Shown here: in pieces, positions 44,257 to 52,919 of the stretch
How positions within the stretch are numbered: position 1 is the stretch's first letter
How the letters are laid out: the number at the start of each line of letters is the position of its first letter
From: Sulfurimonas sp. RIFOXYD12_FULL_33_39
GTDB taxonomy: Bacteria > Campylobacterota > Campylobacteria > Campylobacterales > Sulfurimonadaceae
Reading direction: 5' to 3'
Length of the DNA stretch: 64,000 nt
NCBI GenBank assembly: GCA_001829785.1
Contig: MICF01000004.1
Span: 1-64,000, forward strand
The notes under the pieces: generated by a model
What the model saw: only the letters and a program-made list of their open reading frames with translations
What the model was told of the DNA's origin: nothing
Database searches by the model: none
Translations under genes and position numbers: made by a program

Positions 44257-47160
44257 ATGGCAACACCTATTAACACACTTACGGGCGACATACCTTTACA
44301 GCTTGCATCTGCTATCTCAAACAAAGTTCTTGACTTATGGAATAGCGGAGAGTTTTTAAATCTTGTAACTCCTACAACGGCAACACTTCTAAAATTTTGG
44401 TTTTGTCAACCTCATACCGATAGAGAAATCAACTTTCACAGAGGACAAAAACAAGCGATTTTAAATACTGTTTATCTGCATGAGATTGTAAAAATCAAGA
44501 GCGTTTTAGATATTTACAACCAGATAGATAAAGAACTTTTAGCACGGCTTGATTTAGTAATGCTTGCAAAAGAAAAATACAACATTCCAAAATATGCCAT
44601 GAAAATGGCAACGGGAACGGGTAAAACTTGGGTCATGAATGCACTTTTCATCTGGCAATATCTCAATGCAAGAGCTGAAAAAGAGAGAAGCGGACGCTAC
44701 TCTAAAAACTTTTTGCTTATCGCCCCTGGTCTTATAGTTTATGAGAGACTACTTGATAGTTACATGGGAAAAGAGAGAGAAGATGGAAGCCGTGATGTAA
44801 ACACAAGCGATATTTTTAAAAATAGAAAACTCTTTTTGCCAGATAAATATGAAGTAACAATAAAAGCTTTTTTACAAAGTAGCGTTGTCAAAAAAGATGA
44901 GATAGGCAAAAAAATTACAAGTGACGGATTTATCGCCATTTCAAACTGGCATCTGTTTATGGGCAAAGATGAGACAAGCGAAGAGATAAGTCCACTTGAA
45001 GACCCTAGCGGCGTGATAGCCGACATCTTTCCTGCTCGTCCTGGAGTAAGTGCAGGAAATAGCTTAGAACAGCTTGATAGTGCTTATTTTAGCGGTGGAG
45101 AGATTGAGTATCTTGCTGAACTTGATGATTTGATAGTTATGAATGATGAAGCACATCATATCCATGAGAACAAAACCGCTGGAGAGATTCAAGAAGTTGA
45201 GTGGCAAAAATCGCTCAATTTCATCGCTAAAAATAAAGCCGAAAAATTTATACAGATAGATTTCTCAGCCACTCCCTATGACACGACAGGAAGCGGACAA
45301 AAAAGAACAAAACATTATTTTCCACATGTAGTGGTGGACTTTGACCTAAATGCAGCCATTAAAGATGGACTTGTAAAGATGATAACCATCGATAAACGAA
45401 AAGAGCTTTCCACTTTGGAGCTTGATTTTAAAGCACTCCGTGATGAGGGAACAAACAAGGTAATCGGGCTTAGTGACGGGCAAAAAGTTATGATTCAGGC
45501 TGGGCTTACAAAGCTCTCTATTTTAGATGAAGGTTTTTCAAAACTTGAAAATCCAAAACATCCAAAAATGCTTATCATGTGTGAAGAGACGGAAGTTGTA
45601 AACTATGTTGAGGAGTTTTTACTCGAACTTGGTCTTAAAGATGATGAGTTTATGGGGATTCACTCTAAGAAAAACGGAGAGATTCCAAAAGAGGAGTTTG
45701 CAAAACTCAAACAAAAACTCTTTAATCTTGATGAGTATGAAAATCCAAAAGTCGTCATTTCCGTTTTGATGTTAAAAGAGGGTTTTGATGTAAGCAATGT
45801 CTGTGTGATTGTGCCGCTTCGCTCAAATCAATCTTCCATTTTGCTAGAACAAACCATCGGGCGTGGGCTTCGACTGATGTTTCGAGGTCGCGACTTTGAA
45901 GATGAAAAAAGAGAAAATAGACAAAGAGTTTTAAACGATAGACTTAGCCCAAAATCTTACTATGATGTTTTAAGCATTATCGAACATCCTGCCTTTAGTG
46001 AGTTTTACGGTGATTTACTTGCAAGTGATGAGTTTGGTTTTGATGAAAATGAACCAACAGAGGGAACTTCAACGGGCGACATGATAAAAGTCGGACTCAA
46101 AGAAAATTATCAAGAGTACGACATGGCATTTTTGGAGATAATCAAAGATGAGGAAGAGGCGCTAAATGAGCCGATTTTACATGTAGATGATTTACCGCCT
46201 TATACTTACCACAGCTTGGAGAGTTTGAAATCATGGACTACAAAAGGGGAAGTTTTTCACTCTGAAGAGCTAACAGTAAAAACAACTTTTGGAGACTATA
46301 CAATTAGTGCGGATTTGTTTAATGCAAACTCTTATAACGAGTATCTTCAAAAACTTTTAGAGATATTGACACATAAAATGGGGCAGTTGAAAGTGCGTGG
46401 GCATAATCGGGCTTTACCGTCAATGCAAATTTATCAGCCTCAGCTTTTGGGGCTTCTTGATAACTACATCAGAACAAGGCTTTTCTCACAAAACTTCAAT
46501 CCTTTTGAAAATGAAAATTGGCGAGTTTTAATGCTCAAAAATGCAAATATAACATCACATATAACAAATGAAATAAATAGAATGATTTACAATATGCAAA
46601 ACTCAACCACTTACATAAAACCTATTGTAGATAAAATCTATTTTTCAAAAGTCGGCGGTTTAAATATGAGAAAAAATTTCTCTCTTAATTTGCAAAAAAC
46701 CATCTATGAAAAAACCTCTTATCCGTCAAATAAGGGCGGATTTGAAAAAGCATTTTTAGAGTTTTTGGATGCTGATGCCAAAGTATTAAAGTTTATAAAA
46801 ATTTTAGAATTCAAACATGATTTTGCAACTATTAGCTATTTTAGAGATGATGGTTTGATGGCTAGTTATTATCCTGATTTTATGGTTGAAACTGATTTAC
46901 ATGTATATCTGGTTGAGACAAAATCAGACAAAGACTTAAAAGATGTAAATGTCAAGCAAAAACAAAGAGCAACACTTGACTTTATAAAAAGAATCAATTC
47001 GCTTGATGGAGATTTGCGAGATAATAAAACTTGGAGTTACTTGCTTTTAGGGGAGACACAGTTTTACAGTTTGAAAAAAAGCGGTGCAGATATGGAAGAT
47101 TTGGCTAAAAGTGCAAAGATAAACGAGAGTACTTTTAGCGGGAGTTTGTTTGACAACTAA
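44257..47160 (+). CDS. res: Type III restriction endonuclease subunit (Res)
   Basis: A 967-residue superfamily 2 helicase-nuclease. Walker A is MATGTGKTWVM near residue 120. The DEAH-type motif is NDEAHHIHE near 297, the motif III-like SATPY follows, and motif VI QTIGRGLRLMFRG lies near 534. The C-terminal PD-D/ExK nuclease site is YYPDFMV and YLVETKSDKD near 873-890. All motifs needed for ATP-driven cleavage are present, so the system looks active. It starts 1 base after mod. Its last codons form the left arm of a hairpin (47151-47180), whose right arm touches the hoxU remnant. Confidence 0.93.
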   Translation: MATPINTLTGDIPLQLASAISNKVLDLWNSGEFLNLVTPTTATLLKFWFCQPHTDREINFHRGQKQAILNTVYLHEIVKIKSVLDIYNQIDKELLARLDLVMLAKEKYNIPKYAMKMATGTGKTWVMNALFIWQYLNARAEKERSGRYSKNFLLIAPGLIVYERLLDSYMGKEREDGSRDVNTSDIFKNRKLFLPDKYEVTIKAFLQSSVVKKDEIGKKITSDGFIAISNWHLFMGKDETSEEISPLEDPSGVIADIFPARPGVSAGNSLEQLDSAYFSGGEIEYLAELDDLIVMNDEAHHIHENKTAGEIQEVEWQKSLNFIAKNKAEKFIQIDFSATPYDTTGSGQKRTKHYFPHVVVDFDLNAAIKDGLVKMITIDKRKELSTLELDFKALRDEGTNKVIGLSDGQKVMIQAGLTKLSILDEGFSKLENPKHPKMLIMCEETEVVNYVEEFLLELGLKDDEFMGIHSKKNGEIPKEEFAKLKQKLFNLDEYENPKVVISVLMLKEGFDVSNVCVIVPLRSNQSSILLEQTIGRGLRLMFRGRDFEDEKRENRQRVLNDRLSPKSYYDVLSIIEHPAFSEFYGDLLASDEFGFDENEPTEGTSTGDMIKVGLKENYQEYDMAFLEIIKDEEEALNEPILHVDDLPPYTYHSLESLKSWTTKGEVFHSEELTVKTTFGDYTISADLFNANSYNEYLQKLLEILTHKMGQLKVRGHNRALPSMQIYQPQLLGLLDNYIRTRLFSQNFNPFENENWRVLMLKNANITSHITNEINRMIYNMQNSTTYIKPIVDKIYFSKVGGLNMRKNFSLNLQKTIYEKTSYPSNKGGFEKAFLEFLDADAKVLKFIKILEFKHDFATISYFRDDGLMASYYPDFMVETDLHVYLVETKSDKDLKDVNVKQKQRATLDFIKRINSLDGDLRDNKTWSYLLLGETQFYSLKKSGADMEDLAKSAKINESTFSGSLFDN

Positions 47161-47180
47161 CCGTTCATGTTAAGTTGTCA
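47151..47180 (+). terminator. Hairpin at the end of res, at the island's right edge
   Basis: Arms TGACAACT (47151-47158) and AGTTGTCA (47173-47180) are perfect, with further AA/TT pairing inside. The left arm includes the first base of the res stop codon. No T run follows, so it may be a weak terminator or an element end. The right arm stops exactly where the hoxU-like remnant begins. Confidence 0.4.
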
Positions 47181-47239
47181 GAGGAGAAGAAGTTATCAAA
47201 AAAAGAGGTATTATAACCGAGCTTATAAAAAATAGATAA
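47181..47239 (+). pseudogene. Remnant of the 3' end of a second hoxU-like gene
   Basis: In frame, 47186-47239 encodes [17 protein letters not shown] followed by a stop. This matches the hoxU C terminus [19 protein letters not shown] at 15 of 17 residues. At the DNA level 41 of 51 bases agree with 39208-39258, and nearly all differences fall at synonymous third positions or valine/isoleucine swaps. They are therefore two separately evolved coding sequences, not a fresh duplication. No upstream hoxU sequence remains. The remnant marks the right end of the accessory island. Confidence 0.85.
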
Positions 47240-47247
47240 CACAAAAC

Positions 47248-47274
47248 CTTATTTGTACTTTTAATACAAATAAG
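47248..47274. terminator. Bidirectional terminator between the hoxU remnant and the cytochrome gene
   Basis: Perfect 10-base arms CTTATTTGTA (47248-47257) and TACAAATAAG (47265-47274) flank a 7-base loop. On the minus strand the stem runs into GTTTTGTG, and it sits 11 bases beyond the cytochrome stop. It probably ends the minus-strand cytochrome transcript and any plus-strand island transcript. Confidence 0.65.
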
Positions 47275-47284
47275 ATTTACGGTT

Positions 47285-47659
47285 TTAAAAAGCTTTTTTC
47301 TCTAAAATATATTCAGCTATTAGTTTGATTTCATCTTCAGTTACAAGACCTTTTTGTGATGGCATAATACCGAATTTTTCAATAGTCTCTTTTGGAAACA
47401 GTGTTTTTTCTTGAGTAGGATTTAGCGTATAATCTACGATAAATTTAACTGCTGCTTCTTTATCATCTGATGATTGTTTGACTTTTTTTGCAATTGCCCA
47501 ATATGGCGGTGCTACCATTCTATCAAGTTTCTCTTTTGTAATAGCTCCCATTAGATGGCAACTTCCGCACTTTTGATTTGCAAGTTCTTCCGCACCATCA
47601 GATGCAAACAATAAACCTGATGTAGCCAAAATTAGGGATAAACTTAATAATTTTTTCAT
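47285..47659 (-). CDS. Periplasmic monohaem cytochrome c
   Basis: A 124-residue exported cytochrome. A signal peptide (MKKLLSLSLILATSGLLFAS) is followed by the haem site CGSCH (near 31-35). A methionine that could be the sixth ligand lies in GIMPSQKGLVTE. It resembles small c-type cytochromes of the c553 or cbb3-associated class that carry electrons in the periplasm. It would need the CcsBA protein for maturation. It is a single gene with the terminator just downstream, transcribed divergently from the DASS transporter. Confidence 0.9.
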   Translation of the reverse strand: MKKLLSLSLILATSGLLFASDGAEELANQKCGSCHLMGAITKEKLDRMVAPPYWAIAKKVKQSSDDKEAAVKFIVDYTLNPTQEKTLFPKETIEKFGIMPSQKGLVTEDEIKLIAEYILEKKAF

Positions 47660-47783
47660 AATAACACCTTGTATAAAATGAGATAATCAAAATTATAACA
47701 TAACTTTATCGCAAAAGTATGATTTTAGATATCGTAATTTAAGAGCAACTTGATAAAATATAAAAATAAAATTTGGATGTTAC

Positions 47784-49139
47784 ATGTATATATACAAAGA
47801 AGATTTTAAAAAAATAGTTATAGCTCTTTTAATAGGCATTTTGGTTTTTATGATATCGCTATTCTTTTTTAATAAACTACAATCTTCGCTTTTGGCATCA
47901 ATAGCTTTTTTAGTAACTCTATGGACAAATGAGGGTTTACCATTAGGCGTTGTCTCTTTACTTCCAATTATTTTATTTCCATCATTTTCCATTTTAACTA
48001 CAGAACAGACGAGCGCAAACTACTCTCATCCTATTATATTTTTATTTTTAGGCGGATTTTTGATTGCTATTGCGGTTGAAAAAACAAATCTTCATAAATA
48101 TATAGCCAATAAAATGTTTCTAATTTTTCCATCAACTCCAAAAGGGATAATATTTTCACTTGCCATAACGTCTGGCATACTCAGTTCCGTACTTTCAAAT
48201 ACTACTACAACGCTTTTACTGATTTCGATTGCTCTTTTTATCAGCGATGATGTAAGACTAAAGATGAGATTTGCACTCTCTATTGCTTACGGTGCGAGTG
48301 TGGGTGGGATTTTAACACCTATAGGGACACCGCCAAACTTAATTTTGCTTGGTATTATGCAAAGTAAGGGTATAGAACCTATACCTTTTTTACAGTGGGT
48401 ATTTATGGTTGCACCTTTAGTCTTTATCATGCTTTTTATAGTTGCTTCGCTACTTAGTATTGGCGTAAAAGATATCCAAATTTCAATAAATAGTGAAAAA
48501 AAACCTTTAAGTATAGAGCAAAAAAAAGTACTTTTTTTGATTGGAGCCGTAGTTGTACTTCTGTTGTTAAATGCTCCTCTTAAACCTTATTGGAGTGGGC
48601 TTGGACTTAGCGAAACAGGTATTTTGCTTGGAATAGGTCTTTTGCTTTTTGCTCCGCCTTTTGGCATACTGGATTGGAGTAGCGATAAATCAAAAATTCC
48701 TTTTAGAATTATGTTTTTATTTGGAGCAGGATTTTCTATTGCAAAAGCTTTTAGCGAGACTCTTTTAGCAGATGAACTTGCTTCTTATCTGATATCCATA
48801 ACACATCTCTCTCCCATTTTGATAATATTTGCCGTTGCAATGCTTGTAACATTTACAACCGAGATAACATCAAATACTGCCTTAGTTTCAATTATGCTAC
48901 CTGTTATCTACGCAGTATCACAGCAAAGCGGTATCAATGCGACTTTGATTATGATGGTTGCAACGGTGTGTGCAAGTTATGCTTTTATGCTCCCAATCGC
49001 CACTCCTCCAAATGCAATAGCCATGAGCAGTGGCGCCATAAGTATAAAAGATATGGCAAAATACGGCTTTGTTTTAAACTTGGCGGGAGTTTTTTTAATA
49101 GTCTTCATTGCGGAATTTTTTTGGAGAGGATTTTTTTAA
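47784..49139 (+). CDS. DASS-family sodium/anion symporter
   Basis: A 451-residue transporter with about 11-12 membrane helices. Family signatures include LFLGGFLIAIAVEKTNLHK, the substrate and sodium motif VLSNTTTTLLLISIAL (an SNT-type motif) and, in the second repeat, TEITSNTALVSIMLPV, followed by CASYAFMLPIATPPNAI. Members move dicarboxylates, sulfate or other divalent anions with sodium. The substrate cannot be told from sequence. The start follows a TGTTAC leader without a strong ribosome site. The gene stands alone between the cytochrome and the Dabb-domain gene. Confidence 0.88.
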   Translation: MYIYKEDFKKIVIALLIGILVFMISLFFFNKLQSSLLASIAFLVTLWTNEGLPLGVVSLLPIILFPSFSILTTEQTSANYSHPIIFLFLGGFLIAIAVEKTNLHKYIANKMFLIFPSTPKGIIFSLAITSGILSSVLSNTTTTLLLISIALFISDDVRLKMRFALSIAYGASVGGILTPIGTPPNLILLGIMQSKGIEPIPFLQWVFMVAPLVFIMLFIVASLLSIGVKDIQISINSEKKPLSIEQKKVLFLIGAVVVLLLLNAPLKPYWSGLGLSETGILLGIGLLLFAPPFGILDWSSDKSKIPFRIMFLFGAGFSIAKAFSETLLADELASYLISITHLSPILIIFAVAMLVTFTTEITSNTALVSIMLPVIYAVSQQSGINATLIMMVATVCASYAFMLPIATPPNAIAMSSGAISIKDMAKYGFVLNLAGVFLIVFIAEFFWRGFF

Positions 49140-49190
49140 AACTCTTTTATCTTTTTTAGTTAGAATTTCATAAAAAATATAAGGTACAAA

Positions 49191-49484
49191 ATGATAGTTC
49201 ATATAGTAATGTTTAAGTTTAAAGATGAAAACAAAAGTACAAATATAGCGCATACAAAGCAGATGCTTGATACTTTGGTTGATTTGATACCTGCTCTAAA
49301 ATTAATGGAAGTCGGAGTTAACTTTACGGTTGCACCCAGAGCATTTGATTTGTCGCTATACTCTACGTTTGATTCAAAAGAAGATTTGGAAGCTTATGCA
49401 ATTCATCCTGAGCATTTAAAAGTTGTTGAGTTTATAAAATCCGTAACTATAGAATCAAAAGTGGTTGATTATATCAAAGAGTAG
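49191..49484 (+). CDS. Dabb (stress-responsive A/B barrel) domain protein
   Basis: A 97-residue protein with the Dabb dimeric alpha/beta-barrel pattern: IVHIVMFKFKDE at the start, VGVNFTVAPRAFDLSLYSTF in the middle, and YAIHPEHLKVVEFIK with the conserved histidine near the end. Small proteins of this fold act as enzymes or stress proteins in different organisms, and the role here is unknown. It follows the transporter gene by about 50 bases. Its 3' end overlaps the convergent patatin-like gene by 11 bases. Confidence 0.88.
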   Translation: MIVHIVMFKFKDENKSTNIAHTKQMLDTLVDLIPALKLMEVGVNFTVAPRAFDLSLYSTFDSKEDLEAYAIHPEHLKVVEFIKSVTIESKVVDYIKE

Positions 49485-50235
49485 TTATGATTTTTTTTGT
49501 CTCATTGTAACCGGCTTCTATTAAATCTTTTATTTGAGACATCTCAACGGGATTAAATTTGCAAAGGTCGGGTTTTATAATTATATCTGCATCTTTAATC
49601 TGAAATTTTTTATTTATTTTTACTAAAAATGTAAAACTGTTGTACAAAACATCAATTACATTTTCCGGTTTTTTGTAAAATTTTTCAGGAACTAAATCAA
49701 CTCCCATTAAAATATCAACATCCTCTTTTTTTAAACAGCTAAGCGGAATGTTTTCTACAACTCCGCCATCTACCAAAAACCTGCCATCAAGCTCAATCGG
49801 TACAAAAATTCCCGGTATACATGTACTAGCCATTACAGCATCTGCAACACTCCCTTTGTCTAAAACGACTTTATCTCCGTTTGTGATGTCGGTAGCTATC
49901 ATTGCAAGCGGTATTTTTGCTTCTTTAAATGTTTTATCACCTATATTTAGCTTTATCATCTCGCCTATTTTTTCATTTGATAAAACACCGTATTTTGAAA
50001 GAGTTAAAGATGATAAATTTTTCCATTCAAATTCCAGTACAATTTTTTCTATCTCTTTTACACTTTTTCCAAAAGCATACAATGATGCAACAATTGCACC
50101 TGCACTTGTTCCGCTTATTGCTTTTATTTCAACCCCAAACTCTTCCAATGCTTTTATTACGCCTATGTGCGCTGCACCTAAAACCGCACCGCCGCCTAGT
50201 GCCAGAGCAACTTTTTTATTTTTTAACTTATTCAT
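49474..50235 (-). CDS. Patatin-like phospholipase (RssA-type)
   Basis: A 253-residue cytosolic lipid hydrolase of the patatin family. The oxyanion loop is LALGGGAVLGAAHIG (11-25), the nucleophile S44 lies in GTSAGA, and the catalytic D156 in VDGGVVENIP completes the Ser-Asp dyad. Size and motif order match small bacterial RssA/YchK-like enzymes. It ends within the Dabb gene's 3' end and is transcribed divergently from the M48 protease gene. Confidence 0.92.
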   Translation of the reverse strand: MNKLKNKKVALALGGGAVLGAAHIGVIKALEEFGVEIKAISGTSAGAIVASLYAFGKSVKEIEKIVLEFEWKNLSSLTLSKYGVLSNEKIGEMIKLNIGDKTFKEAKIPLAMIATDITNGDKVVLDKGSVADAVMASTCIPGIFVPIELDGRFLVDGGVVENIPLSCLKKEDVDILMGVDLVPEKFYKKPENVIDVLYNSFTFLVKINKKFQIKDADIIIKPDLCKFNPVEMSQIKDLIEAGYNETKKIITTL

Positions 50236-50271
50236 CTTCTCCCTTTGATTAAAAATTGTATCTAAAAATAA

Positions 50272-50280
50272 TGCTAAAAT
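50272..50280 (+). promoter_or_regulatory. Extended -10 for the M48 protease gene
   Basis: TGCTAAAAT fits an extended TGn-TAAAAT -10 box, 23 bases before the ATG at 50304. Similar TAAAAT boxes precede the genes at 16291 and 52920. No clear -35 is present. Confidence 0.4.
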
Positions 50281-50303
50281 TTCAAAAAAATTAAGGCAGT
50301 TAA

Positions 50304-51560
50304 ATGTTAACGACTATTATAGCTATTTATACTATTTTTGTTTTAATCACTATTTATACGAGTGTAATGCAAATAGGATATGTAAATCAGGCAAAGCGTG
50401 GCAAAGCAGTTTTGTTGTCCGATAATGATTTTATAAAGGCTGGAAATTACAGCGTAGCAAAAGAGAAGATGAGTATCGCAACGACTTTTATCGATTATGT
50501 AATGTTTATTTTTTGGATAGGAACGGGTGTTAAATTTTTACAAGATAATATATTTTTTGAGAATGAAGCCTTTTTAAATATAGCGGTAGTTATGGGATTT
50601 TTAATTATAAATTCCGTTGTTTCATTGCCTTTTTCATATTATGAAAAATTTGTTTTGGACGAGAAGTTCGGCTTTAACAAATCTACAAAAGCTCAGTGGA
50701 TAAAAGATACTTTTATCTCATTTGCAATGACGCTTATTTTTGGTTCCTTGGTAGTTTGGGGAATTTACATGATAATTTCTAGTCTGACTCTTTGGTGGTT
50801 ATGGAGCTTTATATTTATTTTTTGTGTCATTGTTTTGATTAACATGTTATATCCGACTTTTAGGGCTATGTTTTTTGACAAGCTTACTCCGCTTCAAAAC
50901 GAAGAGCTAGATAACGAGATAAAAAATCTTATGGATAAAACAGGTTTTGTAAGCTCAGGCGTATTTGTAAGCGATGCAAGTAAAAGAGATGCCAGACTTA
51001 ATGCTTACTTTGGCGGGTTTGGAAAAACTAAAAGAGTAGTACTTTTTGACACTCTTATAGAAAAACTCACTACCAAAGAGCTTCTTGCGGTTCTAGGTCA
51101 TGAGCTTGGTCACTTTGCGCATGGAGATATATATAAAAATATTGCATTGATGGGCGGTATGCTTTTTGCAATGTTTGGAATTTTCGGAAATCTTCCAGAT
51201 TCACTTTACATGGAGCTTGGAGTCGATAAATCTCCTTATGCCGTAATGATTTTACTGCTTCTTCTTATGCCTGTTTTAGGTTTTTTAATGATGCCTATTA
51301 TGGGAGCTGTGAGTCGTCATAACGAGTATGAGGCGGATAAAACGGGAAGCGAATTAGGCGGAAGCGGCGGTGCTGTAGAACTTGCAAATGCTTTGAAAAA
51401 ACTTGTAAACGAGAATAAGAGCTTTCCTCTTTCTCATCCTTTGTATATCTTTTTTCACTATACTCATCCGCCTGTTTTAGAGAGGCTTAAAGAGCTTGGA
51501 ATAGATATCGACGATTCAAGTAAAAGTGCTTTGGGAGCATCATGTCAAGCGGATATCTAG
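50304..51560 (+). CDS. M48 family zinc metalloprotease (Ste24-like)
   Basis: A 418-residue integral membrane protease. The zinc motif HELGH is near residues 264-268 (VLGHELGHFAHGD), and the third ligand is in RHNEYEADKTG near 341. About seven hydrophobic helices surround it. The N-terminal CAAX-protease extension (FSYYEKFVLDEKFGFNKST) is characteristic of Ste24-type members. Bacterial members help with membrane protein quality control. The last 19 bases overlap prmC, which points to co-transcription. Confidence 0.92.
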   Translation: MLTTIIAIYTIFVLITIYTSVMQIGYVNQAKRGKAVLLSDNDFIKAGNYSVAKEKMSIATTFIDYVMFIFWIGTGVKFLQDNIFFENEAFLNIAVVMGFLIINSVVSLPFSYYEKFVLDEKFGFNKSTKAQWIKDTFISFAMTLIFGSLVVWGIYMIISSLTLWWLWSFIFIFCVIVLINMLYPTFRAMFFDKLTPLQNEELDNEIKNLMDKTGFVSSGVFVSDASKRDARLNAYFGGFGKTKRVVLFDTLIEKLTTKELLAVLGHELGHFAHGDIYKNIALMGGMLFAMFGIFGNLPDSLYMELGVDKSPYAVMILLLLLMPVLGFLMMPIMGAVSRHNEYEADKTGSELGGSGGAVELANALKKLVNENKSFPLSHPLYIFFHYTHPPVLERLKELGIDIDDSSKSALGASCQADI

Positions 51561-52372
51561 TAAAAGATGTTTTAAAAGATATATCGCAAACTCTAAGTCC
51601 TATAATAGAGAGAGCTTCAAGAGAGGCTCAACTGCTTCTTATGCACCATTTAAACGTGGATGAGCTTTGGCTTTTGATGAATCAAAACTCACATGTAAAA
51701 GATGCTCATAAACTTTTTGAGTGGGTAGAGCGCAGAGCCAAAAATGAGCCTCTTGAATATATAACGCAAAAGGTAAGTTTTTACAGCGAGGAGTTTTACA
51801 TAGCTCAAGGTGCGTTAATTCCTCGCCCTGAAACGGAGCTTTTAATCGATGAAGTCATAAAAAACGTAACAGATAAAAATGCCCGCATGACGTTTGTAGA
51901 AGTAGGTGTAGGAAGCGGAATCATCTCTATAATGCTTGCAAAAACATTTGTAAATGCAAAAATAATTGCAGTAGATATCTCACAAGCCGCAATTGATATC
52001 GCAAAAATAAATATAGAAAAATTTAATCTTGGCGATAGAATTGAGCTAAGATTAGGTTCGCTTTTAGAGCCTATAAACGAACATATAGACTATCTAGTTT
52101 CAAACCCGCCTTACATAGCAAATAATGCGGCACTGGAATCAAATCTATCTTACGAACCTCAAAATGCACTTTTTGGTGGAGATATCGGAGATGAGATAAT
52201 CAAAGAGCTTCTTGATGAAGTCTTAAGTAGAAATATTAACTTTTTTAGTTGTGAGATAGGTTATGACCAAAAAGATAAAATACAAAACTATTTAAACAAG
52301 AAGTCGTTTGAGAAATTGGAATTTTATAAAGATTTTAGTGATTTTGACAGGGGCTTCACACTAAGGCTGTAA
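51542..52372 (+). CDS. prmC: Release factor glutamine methyltransferase PrmC
   Basis: A 276-residue enzyme that methylates the GGQ glutamine of peptide release factors. An N-terminal helical domain (about 1-75) precedes a SAM-dependent fold with EVGVGSGIISIMLAKTF (motif I), AVDISQAAIDIAKIN and the diagnostic catalytic SNPPYIANN. RPETELLIDEV just before motif I is also conserved. It overlaps the M48 gene by 19 bases, and the DUF4149 gene follows 3 bases later. Confidence 0.95.
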   Translation: MSSGYLVKDVLKDISQTLSPIIERASREAQLLLMHHLNVDELWLLMNQNSHVKDAHKLFEWVERRAKNEPLEYITQKVSFYSEEFYIAQGALIPRPETELLIDEVIKNVTDKNARMTFVEVGVGSGIISIMLAKTFVNAKIIAVDISQAAIDIAKINIEKFNLGDRIELRLGSLLEPINEHIDYLVSNPPYIANNAALESNLSYEPQNALFGGDIGDEIIKELLDEVLSRNINFFSCEIGYDQKDKIQNYLNKKSFEKLEFYKDFSDFDRGFTLRL

Positions 52373-52375
52373 TTT

Positions 52376-52855
52376 GTGAAAAAAAATATATATGTTGATT
52401 TTAGTTACCTGCTTATGTTGGCAGCAACATTTGGGGCGACCATTGTTTTAGGTGCATTTGTTGCTCCTTTGATTTTTCACACCGATAAAATTCTCCATAG
52501 TGCTATACTTGATAACTATAATGCAGGCGTAATAATGGCGGAGATTTTTCGTCGTTTTAGCTATTGGGTCTATTTTAGTGCTTTTTTTGTACTTTTTTAT
52601 GAGCTAATGATGTATAAAAAAGGGCAAAGAGATGCAATATTATTTGGTAGTTCGGTAACTTTTATTTTTTCTGCTTTTATGTTTAGTGCAGTTTATGTGC
52701 CAAAAATAATATCTATGCATATACTCGGCTCTGAAGCAGTTTTAAGCGATACTTTTAAAAATATACATGTAGCTAGCGAGCTTGATTTTAAAATAATGGC
52801 ATTAGCGCTTCTGGTTTTGTTTATTAGAAGGTTAATGCTTCTTAGAGTTTCTTAG
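52376..52855 (+). CDS. DUF4149 membrane protein
   Basis: A 159-residue protein with about four membrane helices that match the DUF4149 pattern (GAFVAPLIFH, then FRRFSYWVYFSAFF). The start is a GTG at 52376, 3 bases after the prmC stop, and no ATG gives a better fit. A conserved role is not known. Operon position with prmC is conserved in related bacteria as far as I recall, but this cannot be checked here. Confidence 0.82.
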   Translation: MKKNIYVDFSYLLMLAATFGATIVLGAFVAPLIFHTDKILHSAILDNYNAGVIMAEIFRRFSYWVYFSAFFVLFYELMMYKKGQRDAILFGSSVTFIFSAFMFSAVYVPKIISMHILGSEAVLSDTFKNIHVASELDFKIMALALLVLFIRRLMLLRVS

Positions 52856-52880
52856 ATTAACTCTTCATATAAACACTTTA

Positions 52881-52889
52881 TGGTAAAAT
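52881..52889 (+). promoter_or_regulatory. Extended -10 ahead of the double NosL gene
   Basis: TGGTAAAAT, an extended -10-like box, lies 30 bases before the ATG at 52920. It would start the copper/NosL-ABC operon. No FNR-type palindrome is seen in this gap. Confidence 0.4.
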
Positions 52890-52919
52890 CTTAAAAAAAT
52901 TTACTATAAAGAACTCTTT

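Noticed and set aside
39205..47239. Transposon or prophage explanation for the accessory island
   Set aside because: No transposase, integrase, terminal inverted repeats or phage structural genes were found. Only the ORF6N remnant hints at a mobile origin.
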